Numbered from the stretch's first letter, positions 22,955-34,792 are shown. The stretch is DNA of 64,000 bases from Panagrolaimus kolymaensis (GCA_028622995.1 JAJQJQ010000029.1:1922001-1986000), one strand, 5' to 3'. The notes: generated from the letters alone by a model not told the origin. Numbers and translations: made by a program.

Positions 22955-24426
22955 TCAAACTTCATTGACAATTTCAAATTTGTCGTGAGGTGCACGAGAT
23001 TCAAGTATTTGTATCATGGCTTCCAATTCAAGATTAGCGGCATCAGTTAAACCAATGGAAGAAAATGAGACAGCAAATTGAGCGTTTCGATGCTTCTGAA
23101 ATTTACACAAACGAAATAAAGAAAATGGATAAGTTAAAGATAACATACCTTCATAAAATCGATAAAAGAGTAAGCATCAAGATGATCATGACGAAGACCA
23201 AAAAACTTGAATTCTTTAAGCTTTTCAAAAGGTGAAAGTTTGTTGAGGATTTTGAAAGTTGATTTGCTAACACCACAAGATCCAACAGCAGCAATATCTG
23301 GATGACTAAAAACGCTACCATAAATACACAGTTAAAAAGGAAATGGGTAACTTACATTATAAATCGTTCAATATTTTGTAATGGTTTAATAATATTTTCA
23401 AGTTGAAGATTGACAGCTTTTCTATCTTTGATACTAACATGATAAAAATAAAGGTTTTTGATAGTTCCAGAAGAGATAAGGATTTCACATTCTTTCCATG
23501 ATAAGTTTTGACAGCATAAGAACAAGTCGTTAAGATTACATGAATGGACCTTTTTGAGCAAATGAGATATAATAAGTGCATCACTAGAGTACCCATCACT
23601 GTTGTTATTAAACGGATCATCTTCATATTGAGAGAGCATGCCATTGAGTATCACTTTCTTATAAGATACGAAACCCTTGATAACTAAATTGTTTGAATCT
23701 GGATCCATAGAGAGCTTTGAAGGTATTTCATTTTCATCCATAGTTGAACATGCTTCCCAATCGTGTCCATAATTAAGTTTGAAAAGTTTCTTTATAACAA
23801 CAGGTGGCAAGTCGATAAGATCTCGTTCCATTTGAGCAATCTTTCGCTTCAGTTTATCATTGACAGTCTTGAGCTCGTTTGTTTCTTCATCATGAGCACT
23901 TTGATCCACTTTTTGTTGTTCATCCATGGCAGAAATCTAAAAAAACAATGCAATGAGTAAAAGCCAAAAACAAAGAGTTATAAGTAAAAAAGTAAATGAA
24001 AAGAAGAAAAAACCAACCATATCAAGATGAGCTTTATTTTTTGATTCCATATCATCAATAAGTTGTTTCAATCGAGCTATTTCATAACTGGAAGCATCGT
24101 TCAGACCAATCTTTTGCTTTTCAATGATTTCTTTCAGATCATTATTTTCGATTTCCAATGTTTCAACTTTGCTTGAAAGACGGATGATATCTGTTTTCAT
24201 TCGAATCGTTTCTGGATCATCTTGAGCTTTGATCAATCCTATCTTAAATGTGAATGGTTAATATCGATTTAGTTTGAAATTCATGAAATAAACTTACATT
24301 ATCGCGAGTTTTATCATAAGATTTCCAAAAAGCCAGGATATCACTTGATGGTTGAGTTTCAGGAACATCGGATGAGAGAGGAACATTTCCACGAGCAGCA
24401 GAAGAATCTCGTCCGAAGTTTTTCAT
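22955..24426 (-). CDS. Coiled-coil protein with C-terminal leucine-rich module, copy 1 (410 aa)
   Basis: Five minus-strand exons: 24426-24298, 24242-24018, 23936-23356, 23305-23149 and 23095-22955. Residues 1-43 are Ser/Pro-rich. Residues about 50-150 form a charged coiled coil (heptads in RLSSKVETLEIENNDLKEII and NDKLKRKIAQMERDLI). The rest is a leucine-rich module: VIKKLFKL, then SHLLKKVHSCNLNDLFLCCQ, LSWKE, SSGTIKNLYFYHV, and KLSPFEKLKEFKFFGLRHDH. No signal peptide or membrane segment is present, so it is probably intracellular. It is one of three related minus-strand genes here. The last two introns are at positions and phases conserved with the F-box-like genes at 48-62 kb. Function unknown; an adaptor or recognition role is inferred from the module only. 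Confidence 0.75.
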
Positions 24427-24868
24427 GATTATATGGAAAATGATTCTGAAAATGTAAGTTGTTAGATTTGTGGAAATGAGTGCGAGTAAAGAGCACGAAA
24501 ATATGTAACAACAAAAAACGACCGCTCAGAGTAAAAGAAAAATGTTAAAAAGAAAAAAAACTAAAGAAACTAACTCAAAAAAAAGCGCTACGTTTGAAAG
24601 CTGTGAAAACCACCTCTTAAAGGATAATCAAAAAACTCTTGAAAACTTTGTAAGCGAAAAAAATGAAAACTGGCAGTTGCGACAGATATTAGCATTTTTC
24701 TCAAGCTCGGTAATAACAAATTTGCATGCAATGAAAATCAGCGAAGAGATTACAGTAAGAAAAGCTTTATTTCAAAACCAATACAAACAAGGTACATAAA
24801 ACAATAAAATGATAATGATTACAAAAATAATATACAAAGTAAAGTACGAAATATATTTATATGTAATA

Positions 24869-26032
24869 TTAAGCTTCAATAACAAGTTGATCAGTTGTTG
24901 CACGAGATTCAAGCATTTCTTTCATTTTTGCAAGTTCAGACATTTGTTCTTCACATAAACCATCAGAATCAAAGGAAATAATAAAGTGAGCATCGGAATG
25001 TCTCTGAAATGTGAACAAGTTAAAGAACGAAATATCCCAAGAAAACAAAAACTTACATCCATGAAATCAAGAAAACTACCAGCATCAAAATGATCATGAC
25101 GAATATACTTTAATATGAACAGTTTGAGATTTTCAAAGCATGGAAGTTTGTTGAGTTTTTTGAAGGTTATATTTGTAATAGCAGAAGAATTACCGTAAAT
25201 TTGATCATTTATGCTAAAAAACGAACAATGAAAAGAATAAAAGAAGAAAAAGAGTAACTTACTATCCAAATTTCTTAATGTTCTTTATCTTTCGAAGAAT
25301 AGATACGAGTTGAACATGAGCTTTGTTTTTATCTCTGATATAAACAGTATCAAAATATAGGCTTTTAACCTCTTCAGAAACCACCAGCTTCTTATATTCT
25401 TTCCAAGAGAGTGTCTGATCCGATAAGAACAAATGAGTAACATTACAGGATTCAACATTATTGAGTAAGCGAGAAATAATAAGTGGATCATTCCAATAAC
25501 CACCATTAAGCTTTCCTTCTTTGAATGGATTTGCATCATATAGCGAGAGAACACCATCGAGCACGAATTTTTTCCGACAAACGACATCATCGATAGCTAC
25601 TTTGTTGACATTAACTACAGTAATCTTAAAGGGTTCTTCTTTTCCATCTTCATTCAAAGTTGAATAACCATATAAGTTTCCAATAGGTGTTTGACAAGCA
25701 TTCTTATAACATAGTTTCTTGATCACGAGAGGCATCGACACATCAGAAGCACGAATTTCTTCCATAGTAGCAAATACTTCTTTAGCTTCATGTTGATTAA
25801 CTTCTGTCTGAAAAAAAAAGCATGCAAATACATAAATGGTTTTATTGCAGAATAAACAAAATAACTTTACCTCATCTTGAAACTCAACATAAGAATCTTT
25901 ATCAGAATAGTTTCCATTGTCAATCTTCCGAATTTTGCAGCATTTTGATGAAGTTGAAGAAATTCTTTTACGAGCCATTGTTGATGTTTGAGGAGTTGAT
26001 TTTGACGATCTACGATGAACTCTTTTCGGCAT
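24869..26032 (-). CDS. Leucine-rich module protein with basic N-terminus, copy 2 (332 aa)
   Basis: Exons 26032-25871, 25807-25263, 25213-25057 and 25003-24869. The start was placed at the MPKRVHRRSSK methionine; the frame stays open upstream to 26131 but encodes a hydrophobic low-complexity run. The first 38 residues are strongly basic (KRVHRRSSK, ARKR, KIRK), suggesting nuclear import. Unlike its neighbours it has no long coiled coil. The C-terminal module aligns closely with copy 1: VIKKLCYKN, SRLLNNVESCNVTHLFLSDQ, TLSWKEY, then LNKLPCFENLKLF and RHSDAHFIISF. The third exon is 157 nt, the same as in copy 1. Intron 1 (63 nt) has no stop codon and is in frame, so the retained form would also translate. 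Function unknown. Confidence 0.75.
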
Positions 26033-26852
26033 GATTAACAGGAACCAAATATGTATGTACTTGCAAATAAAAATATTGCGAAATAAAAAATTATGCAAAA
26101 AAGCTTGAAAGAAAGAACGAAGGAATGACAAAATTCAAACTAACTTTAACAACAAAAATTTGTTGGTGTAAAAATTTCCCGCGTTCACAAGAATTTTGTT
26201 ATCCTGCAGCGACGAATTCACAAACATGTGTTTGAAACAAAGATCAAATGTCCAGCGTCCTTGAACCCAAAATGGATTATTTATTCCTTTATGGTATTCG
26301 GTGTCAATAAAAGAAGCAAAAATATGTTCAAGGAGAATATGAGATACATAACTTTTTGTTCATTTTGTTCGTGAAAATCTACCATAAAATGGAAGATTAA
26401 ATAAACTTTATTAAACTTTTACTTATCCAATAAAAGTTTTTTCATAATGGTTTTACATCATTTTTCCCTAAATTCTTACAATTACAAATACAATTAAACT
26501 TTTATTGATAATAATCGAATTTGATACTTTTGAACAAATGAAATTCACATGATAAAAACCATCATACTGCTAGCTTCTTAACGTAATCAACAAGTTTATT
26601 GAAAACTATGTGCTTGAGTTTCTTAAAACTTTAGGAAAATGAAAAATGAAAAATGAAAAGTAAGGAGAAATCGTATATCTCTGCCATAGGTAGCTGCTAA
26701 CAATAATGGTATTGCTATAGTCGTTCGCATTCGCTTGAAAATGCTTTAACTTTGAAACCTTTATCACGCTTTTCTCATTTGACTTTTGGATCGTGTGTGA
26801 ATGCAATTAAAATAATAATAACGCATTGAAAGGAATTATTTTTTTATAATAA

Positions 26853-27622
26853 GAATATGTTAAGCCTAAGCTTTATCCTAAACTTAGTGAATATTGTACA
26901 GAATTGACTGGTAAGTCTTATTTGTCAAAACAAGCATAAAAATCAATAAACTTTTCAGGAATTACTCAACATAATGTGGATAAAGGAAAATCATTTCCTG
27001 AAGCTCTCAACATTTTTCTCAAATGGTTAAACAAACATGGCCTCAATGATCCTTCAAAATATCTCATTATCACTGATGGAAATTATGATATTAGAGATTA
27101 TCTCAATGGTAGCTTGGTCGTTAATTATCTTCCATTTCCACATGAACTAAGAACTTATGCTAATATCAAATTTTTGTTTTATGGAATGTATCGTGGAAAA
27201 TCTACAACATTAATGGATATGCTAAAGTTGTTTAATATTGAATTTGAAGGTCGATAACATTGTGGTCTTGATGATGCTAAGAATATTGCTCAATTGGTTA
27301 AGAAAATGGCGCGAAAAATGACTCTTGTTCCTACACATCGAATGATTCCACCTGATTTCGTTAAAGATGTAAGTTTCTATGAAAAAGTTTTGGAAAAAGG
27401 GCAGTTTGTTGTATAACTTTTCCTTTAAGCTTTCTCACTTTTCTAACTCGCTTTCTTTTTTAGTACAAAGATGTCAAAGCTGTCAAATTTTCATGCAATC
27501 TTGAACGAAAAGCATTCGCTTGGAGCTCGGTCACTACAGAACTTTATAAAGAAAAGCTGTATCTTCAATGTGATGATTGTAAGCAAGGTAGCTGTAAAGC
27601 AGCAATGTTTTACAAATTTTAA
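26853..27622 (+). pseudogene. ERI1: ERI-1/ERI1-like 3'-5' exonuclease, 5'-truncated pseudogene with in-frame stop
   Basis: Exons about 26853-26910, 26959-27368 and 27464-27622, with intact splice sites. The reading matches the DEDDh exoribonuclease family: KLSEYCTELTGITQHNVD, FPEALNIFLKWL, LIITDGNYDIRDYL, FYGMYRGKSTTL, FEGR-stop-HCGLDDAKNIAQL, and a Cys-containing tail. The family normally has Pro between GR and HCGLDD; here that codon is TAA (27255-27257). The upstream portion with the first catalytic Asp-Glu (the DFEATC region) is missing, and stops lie just before 26853. Introns are kept, so this is a duplicated genomic fragment, not a retrocopy. ERI-1 enzymes trim small RNAs and rRNA ends and restrain RNAi; this copy cannot encode that activity as read. 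Confidence 0.82.
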
Positions 27623-27649
27623 TTGTTTTTGTTTGTTTTTGTTTTTATG

Positions 27650-28182
27650 TTTCTGATTTTTTGTTGTTTCAATAAACGTTTTTGAATCTTTACATACAAT
27701 TGTCTCTTTTCCAGTTGCATAATGTTTAGGAAGTAAACACCGAAAAGCACTACGAATGAAATGAATTTCAAAGTTTTTTGTTATTCCACTTTTATCCGTT
27801 GCAATTTCACGAATAAAGAAATTTGAAGGAAATCGATGCAATTCTTTTCCTGTACAAACTCAATTGTGTTCGAGCATGAAATTGATCGAGTATGAACGTA
27901 TGTTAATTTTAGAAGACGAGCGAGCTATTGTTTATTTTCGTTTTTTGTCCTACTGTAAATGATGGAACCTCGGAATTTTGCCATGAAAATTTTACCAAAA
28001 TAATGAGAATCCATACAATAAAGAGCAGATAAAATTATGAATCCACTTGCAATGGCTGCCTTTATAAACTTCCAAATGTGTTCTCCCCGTCGAATGATAA
28101 ACATTTCAGCCACGATAGGATGTCTAAGAACTACAGCAAATGGCCAACCAACTAATGCATTAGCAGCAGTTATCTTTCCTAT
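27650..28182 (-). pseudogene. ALG9: ALG9-like mannosyltransferase, fragmentary pseudogene
   Basis: Two separated pieces on the minus strand. Piece 1 (about 28182-27940) reads GKITAANALVGWPFAVVL, PIVAEMFIIRRGEHIWKFIK and CMDSHYFGKIFMA, matching the membrane region of ALG9 around its WPFA and DS-YYGK segments. Piece 2 (about 27870-27680) reads CTGKELHRFPSNFF, FEIHFIRSAFRCLLPKHYA, matching the ALG9 C-terminus (GKEWHRFPSSFF, FIPSEFRGQLPK). The long section between them in the family is deleted, and in-frame stops lie upstream of each piece. ALG9 adds alpha-1,2-mannose to the dolichol-linked N-glycan precursor in the ER. This copy is non-functional, and lies tail to tail with the ERI1-like relic. 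Confidence 0.75.
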
Positions 28183-28360
28183 GTCTCATAATTAACAAAG
28201 GTGCAAAACTTTTCATCCCGTTTAAAACAAACTTTTAGAAGGCAATCTTCTAAGATCACTAAACGAAAGCTAATGATGGAATACAGTAATAAGACATTTA
28301 TTAAGAAATTAAAAACAAATAAAAACAAAATTAAGAAAACACATATACAAATCAAAAATC

Positions 28361-29814
28361 CTAATAATACGTAACTTCAAGTTGATTTGGTGTTGAAGAA
28401 GATTCAAGCATTTGTTTCATCATTTTGAGTTTAGTCTTTTCTTTGTTAGATAAAGCGGCATGTGAAAATGAAATAGAAAAGTGAGCATCTTGATGTCTCT
28501 AAAATTTGAACAAGTTAAAGAATGAAATATCACAAGAAAAGAAAAGTAAGATTACATTCATAAAATCAAGAAAAGATTCAACATCAAAATGCTCATAACG
28601 AATGTAAAATAATTTGAATTCTCGTAAATTTTCAAAGCATGGAAGTCTGTTCAATTTTTGGAAAGTTTCTTTTGTAACATCGCAACATTGAGTATAGCTT
28701 ATATCAAACATATCAAGATAGCTAAAAAAAATGGTAGGATAAACTTAGAATGAAAGAATCCTGAAGAAAGCTTACAATTTTTCAATGGTTGGCACTTTTT
28801 GTACGATATTTTCAAAAGCTACAGGAACTTCATTTTCATATTTGATATAAACATAATGAAAGTACAGATTCTTGACGGTGCCAGATGTAACAATTCGTTC
28901 ATACTCCTTCCATGATAAACATTGATGATATAAAAATAAATCGGTAAGATTACAGCATTGCACTTTCTTTAGCAAATGTGAAACATTTCGGCCATTACCA
29001 TAACCTTTAGCTTTGACTTCGAATGGATTTGAATCATATAATGTGAAAACACCCTCCAGTAGCAAGCTCGCTTGAGAAACAATATCGTCGATAACCAGAT
29101 CATTCGAATCATTGAAGCATAGTTTTACAGGTCCTTCATCTTCATCGAAAGTTGCATTCCATGAATCTTTTGGACCGAGTTGAAGTTTCTTAATTAGAAG
29201 CGTTTCATTACCAAAAGGTCGTCGATCAGCATCTTGAGTTTCAAAGGCTATGTTTCTTACAGCCATATTTCGTAATTGATTTTCATACTCATTTTTCATT
29301 GCAGCAAGTTGACTTTCAAGAGTTTCTTTTTCCTCATCATCTTCTTCTTGCTTCCTTTGAAATTCAGCGATGATTCGATCCTTTGCACTAGATTGAAATT
29401 CCAAGGTAGAAATCTAAAACAATGAGTTTTGCTAACAAACTTAGAAACAAACAAGCAAAAGTTTACCTTCTGTATTTGAGCATCTTCAATTTCATACGAT
29501 TTCTTTATATGAGTCTCAAGCTGCTTTACATACTTTTCCAATTCTTTGCATCGAAGAAGAGCTTTGTCGTTGTGAACCTAAAAATAAACAAAATATTTAG
29601 ACAAAAGTTAAAAGTGAATATACCTTTTCTAATTGATACCGCAATTCAGCATTTTCCAGTCTATCGTCAGAATCCTCAGAAGATTTATGTTCACATTCTG
29701 CATGCTTTCTTGCTGTTTCTTCATTTATTTCAATTTTAGCTTTGATTGTTTGTGATTTATGAGCAGCAGAAGATTTCATTGAAATACGATCGTTTACATT
29801 AGCATTCATGGTAT
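28361..29814 (-). CDS. Coiled-coil protein with leucine-rich module, copy 3 (412 aa)
   Basis: Exons 29809-29624 (acceptor TTTTTCAG ends at 29815, five bases before the ATG), 29577-29467, 29413-28776, 28721-28556 and 28498-28361. Residues 1-62 are polar and acidic, and about 50-165 form a coiled coil (ENAELRYQLEK, KELEKYVKQLETHIKK, KETLESQLAAMKNEYENQLR). The module then follows: LLIKKLQLGP, SHLLKKVQCCNLTDLFLYHQ, LSWKEYERIV, KNLYFHYVYI, LNRLPCFENLREF and RHQDAHFSISF. The splice acceptor right before the ATG suits either an SL trans-splice site or, because the join would be in frame, continuation from the exons of the truncated copy at 30043-30689. Joined, the product would be 595 aa. Function unknown. 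Confidence 0.72.
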
Positions 29815-30042
29815 CTGAAAAACAAAAAATGATTATTAAAGTAATCTTTTACAAACGTAACAAGAAAACAAAAAGATAAAAGTAAGAAAAGGAAAGAAAA
29901 GTCCTCGGATTTCAGAAGAAAAATGAAAGAGATTTGAAACGATGAAAATTGCCATTCTTTTCGAAAACTCGTGGCCTGTGTTTCAACGAAAGATTTTAAC
30001 GCAACCTAGGGAAATTTTCACACATTTTGATTTCACACTTAC

Positions 30043-30689
30043 CTTCAACTTTCAAAGATTCAGGAGGCCTTTTCGTTTCATCCAAAGTTGTTTGCCATGG
30101 ATCTTTAGAAATATGCTGGGAAGAAAGTTTCTTAATAACACGAGGCAATCCACCAGCAAATGGCTTTTCTTCATCCACAGCTTCAGATTTAATGGGTTTG
30201 TCTTCTTCAGCAACATTTCTAAGTAAATCTTCATATTTCATTTTCATAACAGCAAGTTGATTTTCAAGAGTCTCTTTTTCATCCTCATCTTCTTCTTGCT
30301 TCCTTTGAAATTCAGCAATGATATCATCCTTCACAGCAGATTGATTTTGCAATGTTGAAATCTAAAAAACAATCATAGCCATTAATGAAGTAAGAAATCC
30401 GACCAAAAACATACCCTTTGGGCTTGAGCATCTTCTATTGCATAAGTCTTCTTTATATGGGCTTCAAGTTGTTTGACATATTTTTCTAATTCTTTACATC
30501 GATGAAGAGCTTTTTCTTTGTGAACCTAAAATCAAGCAATTTGTTTAGGCAAAAGAAAGTTAAAAGTGAACACACCTTTTCTAATTGATACCGCAATTCA
30601 GCATTTTCCATTTTATCTTCACAATCTTCATGTTTTCCTGTTGTTGTTCCTTCTTGATTCATTTCAATTGTAACTTTGAAGGATTGCAT
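30043..30689 (-). CDS. Truncated duplicate of the coiled-coil gene (5' three exons), possibly first exons of the next gene
   Basis: Exons 30689-30576, 30525-30415 and 30361-30043 repeat the first three exons of the gene at 28361-29814. Exon 2 is 111 nt in both, and sequences such as ENAELRYQLEK, VKQLEAHIKK, IAEFQRKQEED and KETLENQLAVMK are near-identical. The third exon stops early, at a GTAAGT donor after residues PPESLKVEG, before the leucine-rich module. That donor joins in frame to the acceptor at 29815 across a 228-nt intron. The options are an eight-exon gene with an internal duplication, or a degenerating partial copy. There is no acceptor directly before this ATG. Confidence 0.6.
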
Positions 30690-31839
30690 TTGTTCAGCAA
30701 TAAAAAAAAGAAGAATGCTTCGTTTGACAGAGAATGAATGTCATTTCGCTGTTTTCCCTTGTTTTCAACGCTATTTTTTTTGGCGCCAAGAGCGTTTAGG
30801 GACAAAAATGACATGCAGCGAAGCGGCTGGATTCATTCAAAAATCTTTGGTAATAACTTTCAAAGTTTTTTTGAAGAAATTATTGTGATGTTCTAACTAT
30901 TTTTGTGAGTAAATTTTTCCACATTTTTTAGAAAACAAATGATTAAAAATTTGGGGATGTTAGAAAAACATTATTAAGAGCAGCTTGGAATACATTCGAT
31001 TCCAAATTCCAACGGGAATGTTGTTGAATAAGAGACAATATAATTTAAGAATGGTAGTTTATAACCAACATTCCTCATAGCTTTTCGGAATTAGTATGTT
31101 TTTTAAATTTTGCCACAAAAATCGTAATTTTCTCATAATTTCAAGGTTCATTTCGTTTAACAAGCATAAAACACGATTAGTAGCTTAGATTGTTTAGAAA
31201 TAACATCAAGGTTTAATAATCATAAAATGTTGTAGCAGATGTTACTGAATTTGTTTGCATACATTTGAGGCTGTAAGTTATATATAAATGAAGCTTGAGC
31301 GATGCACAATGAGGAATTTTGCTGAATTTGTAGGTAGTAAGAGCTAATGCTTATAATTTGATACTGCAACTGGACCTAATGCTTCATTTATTTATACTGA
31401 ATTAGTTGATGCTCCTCCATTTGATTTTGCAACTACAAAACCAAATTTTCCTTAACTTGATTGTGTTTTTTTGTTATTAAAATTAGTTCCATTATTTTAT
31501 GAGACTTTCAAAATCAGTTATGTATGTTTAGTTTAAAAAAAACTAGAGATGAAAGAGTTGTAAGTATACACATACATATGCTTTTTTAAACTTTGCCGCT
31601 ATTTTAACCCAAAGAACATATTACCAGAAACAACGTGAAGCTGCTGTCTGTCTATTTTCGTGTCTCTCTTATTTTTTGTGTTATTTGGTTGACTTGTTTT
31701 TTTTCTTTCTCTCATCCATTTTTTTGGTTTCTTGTTTCGAAGTATTATCATAAGATCTTCATTTTTAGCGTTTCAAACTTATTACAAATATTATTGATCT
31801 CGTCTCAAATTTGCATTAAAACTTATTTCCTGTGAAACA
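30690..31839. other. Intergenic gap with a decayed coding scrap
   Basis: Mostly AT-rich and non-coding. On the plus strand, about 31352-31455 reads FDTATGPNASFIYTELVDAP and PFDFATTKPNFP before a stop, and is preceded closely by several in-frame stops. It looks like a relic of a protein-coding exon that I cannot assign. The 5' flank of the LEPROT-like gene follows. Confidence 0.35.
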
Positions 31840-32810
31840 ATGGGTGGAATGAAAGGTAATTTTTTTGTGTGGAATATATGCATATTTGGTTTTTTCTCCT
31901 TCTCTCAATGGTCATCATTGATTGATTCACTAACTTTCTCTTTGGTGAACTTTTCTGTTTTGTTTCAAATAAAGAATGCTTGATGATGAAGAAAAATCTG
32001 TTATTTTAGGTGTGATCGCTTTATCATTAGCAAGTGTCGTTGGTCTTACATTTCTGGTTGTTGGATGTGCTTTACCTGATTATGGGTGAGTTACATTTCT
32101 TTTTGGTTTTTGATTGGTTGGTGTTTTGACTTATTATGGAGAAGCTTGGGATAAAGATGGTTGTGGCTAACATCATTGGACTTCCCTGAAGAAGTATTGG
32201 CATGGCAACGATGTTTTACTGTTAATGTTATTTTCTCAACTTCATTATATTCGTCATCAGTGCATCCACAAGCTTGTAAACAACTTCCTTATTTGTTTCA
32301 GCAAACGCTGAACAATGTTTTTAAAATGCTTTACAACCTTTCGTTCAAACTTGATTTTCAAGATTACTCAAAACCCACGCTTTCCTTTATAGTCAAAACA
32401 CCAATCAATATTTTCTCATGTGATATTAACTTTCTTTCTAATTCCTTCATTTTTTTAGAACATGGTGGCCATTATTCGTTATTGTATTTTATATGTTAGC
32501 TCCAATTCCAACTGCAATTGCTCGTCGAATGAGTTATGATCCGCCTGCTTCAACACCGTGCATGGAATTTGCTATCTTTCTTACAACTGGAATTGTTGTA
32601 AGCGCTTTTGCTCTACCTGCTGTATTAGCTCATGCTGGAACGGTATGTTCTTACTTTCCTTTATGTTTACTTGTTTCAATGATGATCATTTTTCAGATTC
32701 AATGGGGCGCTTGCTTCTTCACAAATTTTGCTTCTATCATTATCTTCCTCACCATTATTTCATGGTATTATGTTAACAGTGACGATGGATGGAATGCGCC
32801 ATTATTCTAA
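31840..32810 (+). CDS. LEPROT: LEPROT / VPS55 family membrane protein
   Basis: Exons 31840-31855, 32010-32085, 32459-32642 and 32697-32810 give 129 aa, against 131 in human LEPROT. The start [20 protein letters not shown] matches the family start, followed by [49 protein letters not shown] and WGACFF...VIFLTI-like membrane helices. Four membrane segments are visible (about 6-27, 34-52, 66-88 and 94-117). The family sits in endosomal membranes and promotes late endosome to vacuole/lysosome traffic, and in animals lowers surface receptor levels. The last intron (32643-32696, 54 nt) has no stop and is in frame. A poly(A) signal AATAAA is at 33021-33026. Confidence 0.92.
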
Positions 32811-34792
32811 AATGATCTTCTTAAACTTTTGTCAACTTTCTATCTTTCTGAAAAATGGTTTTATGTTCTTTGAAGTTTACTTAAGTATATTATTATGTTT
32901 CTTATATTTGTAAAATTATGTATGTCTAATTCTTTTTCTTTTGTATGTATGTATTTCTAAGAGTATTTTCACTTTATATATAAATCATATTTTTTGTAAT
33001 TTGTGTTTTATAAGTTTACCAATAAAATACTTTTTTCGTTTTGGTGGTGTTCGAAGCTTCTTGCAGTTAATGTAAGATATCTGTGATTTTAAGGATGCAG
33101 ATTTGACAGACTTGGAAATCAACTATGTTGTTTTGTATTTAAGACTCTGATTTTACTATTACCATACTTGTCTCAAAATGCTTTAGCTATTGCATCCAGA
33201 TATTCAAACTTTTCAAGTTGATAGCTCCTCTTTTTACTTGCTTGATTTTCTGTTTCTTCTGAAGTTGTCGGCACTAGTTTTTTATTCCATCAATGTCAAA
33301 TCTGATTACATAAATAAAAATGAAGATGAACATTGAACGCTTTCTTCGAGTCGAGTCGTTTGATTTGATGATTTTAATTAACTTTTTTATTTCTTTATTT
33401 CTTTCGGAGGGTAGCTATAATTTGCCTCAACAAGCTTTTTTCTGTATTGGAACATTGCTCACAACCATCATCAGTAACAGCATCATTTGACGTTTGTGAA
33501 TCCGAAGAAGAAAAAAAAATGCAATGAAGCAGATACCGGTTTTATTTTTTATCTTTGTTTTTTTCTTTTAAAGCAAAAAACTAGAGAGAGAGAGAGATGC
33601 TGCTGCGTAAAGAAAAAAAAGTGAATTTGAGGAATCCCAAAAAAATATGAAAAGCTAGAATAAAAAAAAAGGCGAAGCGAGGAACTTTTTTTTATAAACT
33701 GCAACAACGACTAAAATGAATTAGGATTTTAATAGTTTTTAAAATCAATAATAAAAAAACTTTTCCTTTCTCTTTTTTTTTGGAAGAATTATCATAAAAT
33801 TTTCTTTTTCTGATTTTTTGTTTTAATTGTTCCAATTGAAATTGAAACTGAATGAAATAAATCGGGAGATATGAAATTTATGACGGTGATGATGGTGACT
33901 ATTTTTTGCCTGTTGGGGAAAAATGAAAAGATATGATTGATTCAAATCATAATTTTTTATTATTTTACTTATTGAAATCGAAAAGAAGATGCAGAAAATG
34001 AGAGAATTTACTTTCTTTAGTTTGTTTTCTTTTTTTCGTGACTTTTTCTTTTTGAATTTAGAAAAATTAATATTTTTAATCGAATAATTTTTGCCACTTT
34101 TTTTTACAATTATCATTAGCTTCTAAAACTTTTTTCGTTGTCTAACTTACAGCTTTAATTTTGTTTCGTGGCTTTTATTATTCTTTTTTTATTTTTTTTT
34201 TATTGTGTAAACTTTTTTCTTCTCTAAACAGAGTGATTTTGTTTTTCCTATGATCATTAACATTTTATTTGTTTGTTTATTATATCCATTTTTATTTTAG
34301 CCATAATCCCATTCTAAAACCCTTTTTTTTTAAATCAAATCAACTTTTTTTAACCTTGAAATCACGTAATCAGTTTCAAATAAGAGACGACGATGACTTT
34401 CATCGCAATCACATAAAATTTGTGTGGTTGATGATGGGTTTGTGGTTTTCTCTTTCATTTAGTATCGCTCATTAGGCCATTATTGGACCTAGCAGCATCC
34501 ATAGTAAAAAAAACCAGTTTGAACCGTTTGATTTCAATTTCTTTTCTTTTTTTTTGCGTAATTTCCCTTTTCAAATTAACGTCTTTGACGAGCTTTGAAA
34601 AAGAATAATTTTGGACCCATAAAAAATCATTAACTAACTAACTTTCATTTTTTTTGCTTCTTTTTCAAGGGTCGATTGATTTCTCTGAACGTTGGTTGTT
34701 GAGGTGCATCTGTGACGACAATTTTTTTTGATAGATAAATTTGCTTTTCAACATCATTAATTTTGGATTTTAGTTTGCAACAAAAAATAGTG
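32811..34792. other. Intergenic region with decayed coding scraps
   Basis: Holds the LEPROT 3' flank, then AT-rich DNA with a (GA)n tract near 33584-33598. Minus-strand coding-like fragments lie at about 33512-33395 (DSQTSNDAVTDDGCEQCSNT, SLLRQIIATLRKK then stop) and about 33280-33140 (SYQLEKFEYLDAIAKAF, stop, DKYGN). They appear to be one broken gene relic of unknown family. Confidence 0.4.
33140..33512 (-). pseudogene. Unidentified decayed coding remnant
   Basis: Two protein-like stretches on the minus strand, separated by about 115 nt of stop-containing AT-rich sequence. The downstream one is cut by an in-frame TGA between AIAKAF and DKYGN. Amino-acid composition (D, E, S, Q, C mix) differs from the F/K/N/I noise around it. 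Family not recognised; it could be two exons whose flanks I mis-read, but no suitable splice pair was found. Confidence 0.3.

Noticed and set aside
24542..24799. 85-aa plus-strand open frame between two minus-strand genes
   Set aside because: No signature and no acceptor or poly(A) context that would make a gene; basic low-complexity start.
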